A stretch of 40,909 bases of DNA from an uncultured Actinomycetes bacterium. GTDB taxonomy: Bacteria; Actinomycetota; Acidimicrobiia; Acidimicrobiales; RAAP-2. The translations under genes were made by a program, and so were the position numbers. Every line of letters begins with the position of its first letter. The first letter of the stretch is position 1. The DNA is taken from positions 1 through 40,909 of the forward strand of contig CAIUMH010000077.1 of NCBI GenBank assembly GCA_903900235.1, given 5' to 3'. Positions 38,421 to 40,909 of the stretch are shown here, in pieces. The notes beneath the pieces are model-generated. The model made no database searches and was not told the origin of the DNA. It saw nothing but the letters and a program-made list of their open reading frames with translations.

Positions 38421-40363
38421 TGGGCTGGGGCGCCGCAGGTGGTGCGGGCGGGTTCGGCGGGGTCCCGATGGGAGGATCCCACAAGGCGAGCGGCCAGCCC
38501 GGCCTTCCCTTCGCCGGCATCCCGAGCGAGCTCCAGGCGGGCGTCGATGCCATCGTGGCCAGCGAGCCCGAGCGAGCGACGAGCTCGTCAGACTTCACCT
38601 CGCTCCCGACCGCCGACGAGCAACAACGCCTCACGCTCGTCGCCCTGCTCTCCGAGCACCCCACCCTCATGATCTGGTCGGCCCTGCTCGTCGTCGTCGT
38701 CGCCATCACCAGCCAGCTCGGCCCGACCCTCACCGCCTACGCCATCAACCACGGAATGACCGCCGGCCACCTCTCCTTCTCGGTGGTGGTCTGGTGCGCT
38801 GTCATCTATCTCGTCGTCGTCGGCATCGGCTCCCTGGCCCAGCAATCCCAGGTCAAGGTCTCCGGGCGCCTCGCCTCGCGAGTCATGCACCACCTGCGGA
38901 TCCGAGTCTTCACGCACCTCCAGCGGCTCGGCCTCGACTTCTACACCGAGGAGAAGGCCGGCGTCGTCATGACCCGGATGACCAGCGACATCGAGAACCT
39001 CCAGCAGCTGCTCCAAGACGGCCTCAGTCAGTTCGCCCTCCAGGGGCTCACCATGATCGTGATCACGGTCATCCTCTTCACTCTCAACCCCCTGCTGGCC
39101 CTGCTCACCGTGGCCATCGTCATCCCGCCACTGCTCGCGATGACCCTCTGGTTCCACCGGGCCTCGGAGCGGGGCTATGAGGCCGTGCGCGATGGCATCG
39201 CCAATGTGATGTCGGATCTGTCGGAGTCACTCCACGGGGTGCGCGTCGTCACCGCCAACAACCGCAGAGCCCACAACGCCATTCACCACCGCAATGTGGT
39301 CGGCGAGTACCGCGACGCCAATGTCGCCACCGGAGCCATCAACGCCATCTATGGCCCCGGCACCCAGGCCATCGGGATCCTCGGTCAAGCCCTGCTGCTC
39401 GGAATCGGTGGCACCATGGTCCTCCACCACACGCTGTCGATCGGTGCTCTCGTCGCCTTCTTCCTCTACCTGAACCGCTTCTTCCAGCCCATTCAACTGC
39501 TCGTCCAGCAGTACAACGCGCTTCAGCAGAGCCAGTCATCCATCCTCAAGCTGCGAGGCCTCCTCGACACCGAGCCCTCCGTTGCTGATGCCCCCGACGC
39601 CACCGAGCTCGAGGCCATCGACGGGGCCATCAGCTTCACCGACGTCTCGTTCGGGTACCTCCCCGACACCCCGGTCCTCACCGACATCAGCCTCGAGATC
39701 TCCCCCGGTGAGACCATCGCCTTGGTCGGGCCCACCGGTGGTGGCAAGTCCACCCTGGCCAAGCTCATCACCCGCTTCTATGACCCCACGAGCGGGACCG
39801 TGGCCATCGACGGCCACGACCTGCGGACGGTCACCCAGCAGTCGCTCCGCCGCCAGCTCGGCGTCGTGCCCCAGGAGGCCTTCCTCTTTGCCGGAACCAT
39901 CCGGGACAACCTCGCCTATGCCCGGCCCGAGGCCACCGATGCCGAGATCGAGGATGCCATCGACCGAGTGGGCCTTCGCGAGCTGATCGACGGCCTGGCC
40001 GACGGGATCTCCACCGTGGTCCACGAGCGAGGCCAAACCCTCTCGGCCGGCGAGCGCCAGTTGCTGGCCCTCGGCCGGGCCTTCCTTGCTCACCCCCGGG
40101 TCCTGGTCCTCGACGAGGCCACCTCCTCGCTCGACCTGCGCTCCGAGACGGCGGTCGAGCGGGCGCTCGACGCCCTGCTCGAGCAGCGCACCGCCATCCT
40201 GATCGCCCACCGGCTCTCGACCGCCGAGCGAGCCGACCGTGTGGTCGTCGTGGTCAATGGTCGCATCGCCGAGATCGGCACCCACGCCGACCTCGTCGCC
40301 CAAGAGGGTCGCTACGCCTCGATGTTCGCCACCTGGGAGTCTGCCGGCGGCGGCACTCGCTAG
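38420..40363 (+). CDS. Heterodimeric ABC exporter subunit 2 (catalytic half)
   Basis: 647 residues. A Gly-rich N-terminal stretch (MGWGAAGGAGGFGGVPMGGS) and a ~75-residue polar extension precede the membrane domain (~80-360). The ATPase has Walker A GPTGGGKST (437-445), Q-loop Gln485 (VVPQEAFLF), Walker B VLVLDEATSS with catalytic Glu566, and His597. Its signature motif is LSAGE (541-545) instead of LSGGQ. This complements subunit 1: the intact site joins this Walker A/B with the partner's LSGGQ, and the degenerate site joins the partner's Asp with this LSAGE. Probable multidrug or lipid export under MarR control. Its 3' end overlaps the convergent hydrolase by 4 bp. Confidence 0.93.
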   Translation: MGWGAAGGAGGFGGVPMGGSHKASGQPGLPFAGIPSELQAGVDAIVASEPERATSSSDFTSLPTADEQQRLTLVALLSEHPTLMIWSALLVVVVAITSQLGPTLTAYAINHGMTAGHLSFSVVVWCAVIYLVVVGIGSLAQQSQVKVSGRLASRVMHHLRIRVFTHLQRLGLDFYTEEKAGVVMTRMTSDIENLQQLLQDGLSQFALQGLTMIVITVILFTLNPLLALLTVAIVIPPLLAMTLWFHRASERGYEAVRDGIANVMSDLSESLHGVRVVTANNRRAHNAIHHRNVVGEYRDANVATGAINAIYGPGTQAIGILGQALLLGIGGTMVLHHTLSIGALVAFFLYLNRFFQPIQLLVQQYNALQQSQSSILKLRGLLDTEPSVADAPDATELEAIDGAISFTDVSFGYLPDTPVLTDISLEISPGETIALVGPTGGGKSTLAKLITRFYDPTSGTVAIDGHDLRTVTQQSLRRQLGVVPQEAFLFAGTIRDNLAYARPEATDAEIEDAIDRVGLRELIDGLADGISTVVHERGQTLSAGERQLLALGRAFLAHPRVLVLDEATSSLDLRSETAVERALDALLEQRTAILIAHRLSTAERADRVVVVVNGRIAEIGTHADLVAQEGRYASMFATWESAGGGTR

Positions 40364-40909
40364 GCCGAGAGGCCAGCCAAGGAAGCGACCTTGTCGAGCA
40401 GCTCAGGGGCCACCTCAATGGGCAGGTCGTGCCCCATGCCCTCGATGACCCAGTGCTCAGCGTGAGCAATCGCCTCGTTAGTGGCCTCACCGCCGGCGGG
40501 GATCACGAGGATGTCGGCATCGCCGTGGACTACCAGCACCGGCACGGTCAGACCGGCGAGCCCGGGACGACGATCGGGCGAGGCCAGGATGGCGGCGAGC
40601 TGGCGAGTAGTGCCCTGCGGGTGGAAGCCACGGTCGAAGTGCACCTCGGCGCGCGCCCGGATGCCCTGCTCATCGAAGGCGAAGTCGGGCGACGCGATCA
40701 CCCGCGACGTGACAATGGATTGCTCGATGGCGGCCTCGCGCTCGGCGACCGGTGGAGCCATCAGCGCCCCCACCGCCTCGTCGGCCGGGGGACTCACCGC
40801 CGGGTCCGGTGTCGACATGATCGAGGTCAGGGTTCGAGTGGCTGAGGGGAAGTCGATGGCGAACTGCTGGGCGATCATCCCACCCATCGACACGCCAAGG
40901 ATGTGGGCG
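40360..40909 (-). CDS. Alpha/beta hydrolase, N-terminus beyond window
   Basis: The visible 182 residues start at the nucleophile elbow, GVSMGGM, with the catalytic Ser. The acid lies in VLVVHGDADIL and the His in IEGMGHDLP. This resembles the aclacinomycin methylesterase-like and haloperoxidase-like hydrolases of actinobacteria. The lid region (about 30-110 of the visible part) is helical and Ala-rich. The oxyanion HG motif and N-terminal strands are outside the window. The stop shares CTAG with the stop of the exporter gene. Substrate unknown. Confidence 0.88.
   Translation of the reverse strand, partial: AHILGVSMGGMIAQQFAIDFPSATRTLTSIMSTPDPAVSPPADEAVGALMAPPVAEREAAIEQSIVTSRVIASPDFAFDEQGIRARAEVHFDRGFHPQGTTRQLAAILASPDRRPGLAGLTVPVLVVHGDADILVIPAGGEATNEAIAHAEHWVIEGMGHDLPIEVAPELLDKVASLAGLSA

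Noticed and set aside
1-40909. CRISPR arrays, tRNA or rRNA genes, insertion sequences, prophage genes
   Set aside because: I saw no regularly spaced repeats, no cloverleaf-like or rRNA-like sequence and no transposase or integrase motifs on either strand, within the limits of reading by eye.

Overview
This is a 40.9 kb chromosomal window from a high-GC actinobacterium. I favour the class Acidimicrobiia, but this is inference: GC-rich third codon positions, frequent GTG starts, F420-type oxidoreductases, lone family-5 solute-binding proteins, and family III CoA transferase, acyl-CoA dehydrogenase and short-chain dehydrogenase (SDR) genes spread among regulators. I see no rRNA or tRNA gene, CRISPR array, insertion sequence or phage gene. 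Gene density is very high.

Layout. (1) 1-5000: the 3' end of an SRAP-family DNA-protein crosslink sensor, an RDD membrane protein, a Tat-exported family-5 solute-binding protein, a GH29 alpha-L-fucosidase, and a frameshifted TetR remnant. (2) 5098-10403: a 1345-residue exported multidomain protein (Cys-paired N-terminal half, CshA-type repeats, fibronectin III, propeller-like tail) and an intact tandem TetR regulator whose decayed relative lies on the other side of the exported-protein gene. (3) 10477-18728: a small ORF, a CoA transferase-SDR pair behind a palindromic operator, a CadD-type transporter, a pirin/nitroreductase/LigB-type dioxygenase group around an AT-rich divergent control region, ArsC, an acyl-CoA dehydrogenase and a phosphofructokinase with pyrophosphate-type residues. 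(4) 18730-26824: an eight-gene minus-strand operon (DUF2855, LLM-class F420 oxidoreductase, SDR, DUF1330-like, VOC, carboxymuconolactone-decarboxylase family, APH-like kinase, CrtC-like protein) divergent from an enlarged GST. This is the best candidate for an undescribed catabolic system. (5) 26838-31814: a CX2C zinc protein of unknown role, a serine hydrolase, an SDR, a truncated Ddn-like gene, an MFS transporter and a methyltransferase. (6) 31913-35874: a second solute-binding protein paralogous to the first, an NCS1 nucleobase permease and a phosphoribosyltransferase. (7) 36005-40909: a MarR regulator with a two-gene heterodimeric ABC exporter, then a partial alpha/beta hydrolase.

Window-wide patterns. 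All eight convergent gene junctions overlap or lie within 13 bp. The three strong hairpins I found (403-433, 5036-5066, 31858-31893) all sit between tandem genes and lack a T-tract. Six genes without a clear Shine-Dalgarno carry a TANNNT-like -10 box 6-7 nt before the start codon, which suggests leaderless mRNAs. The likely biology is uptake and oxidation of an organic, probably lipid, terpenoid or aromatic substrate using CoA, F420 and NAD(P) enzymes, together with quinone and metal detoxification and drug export.
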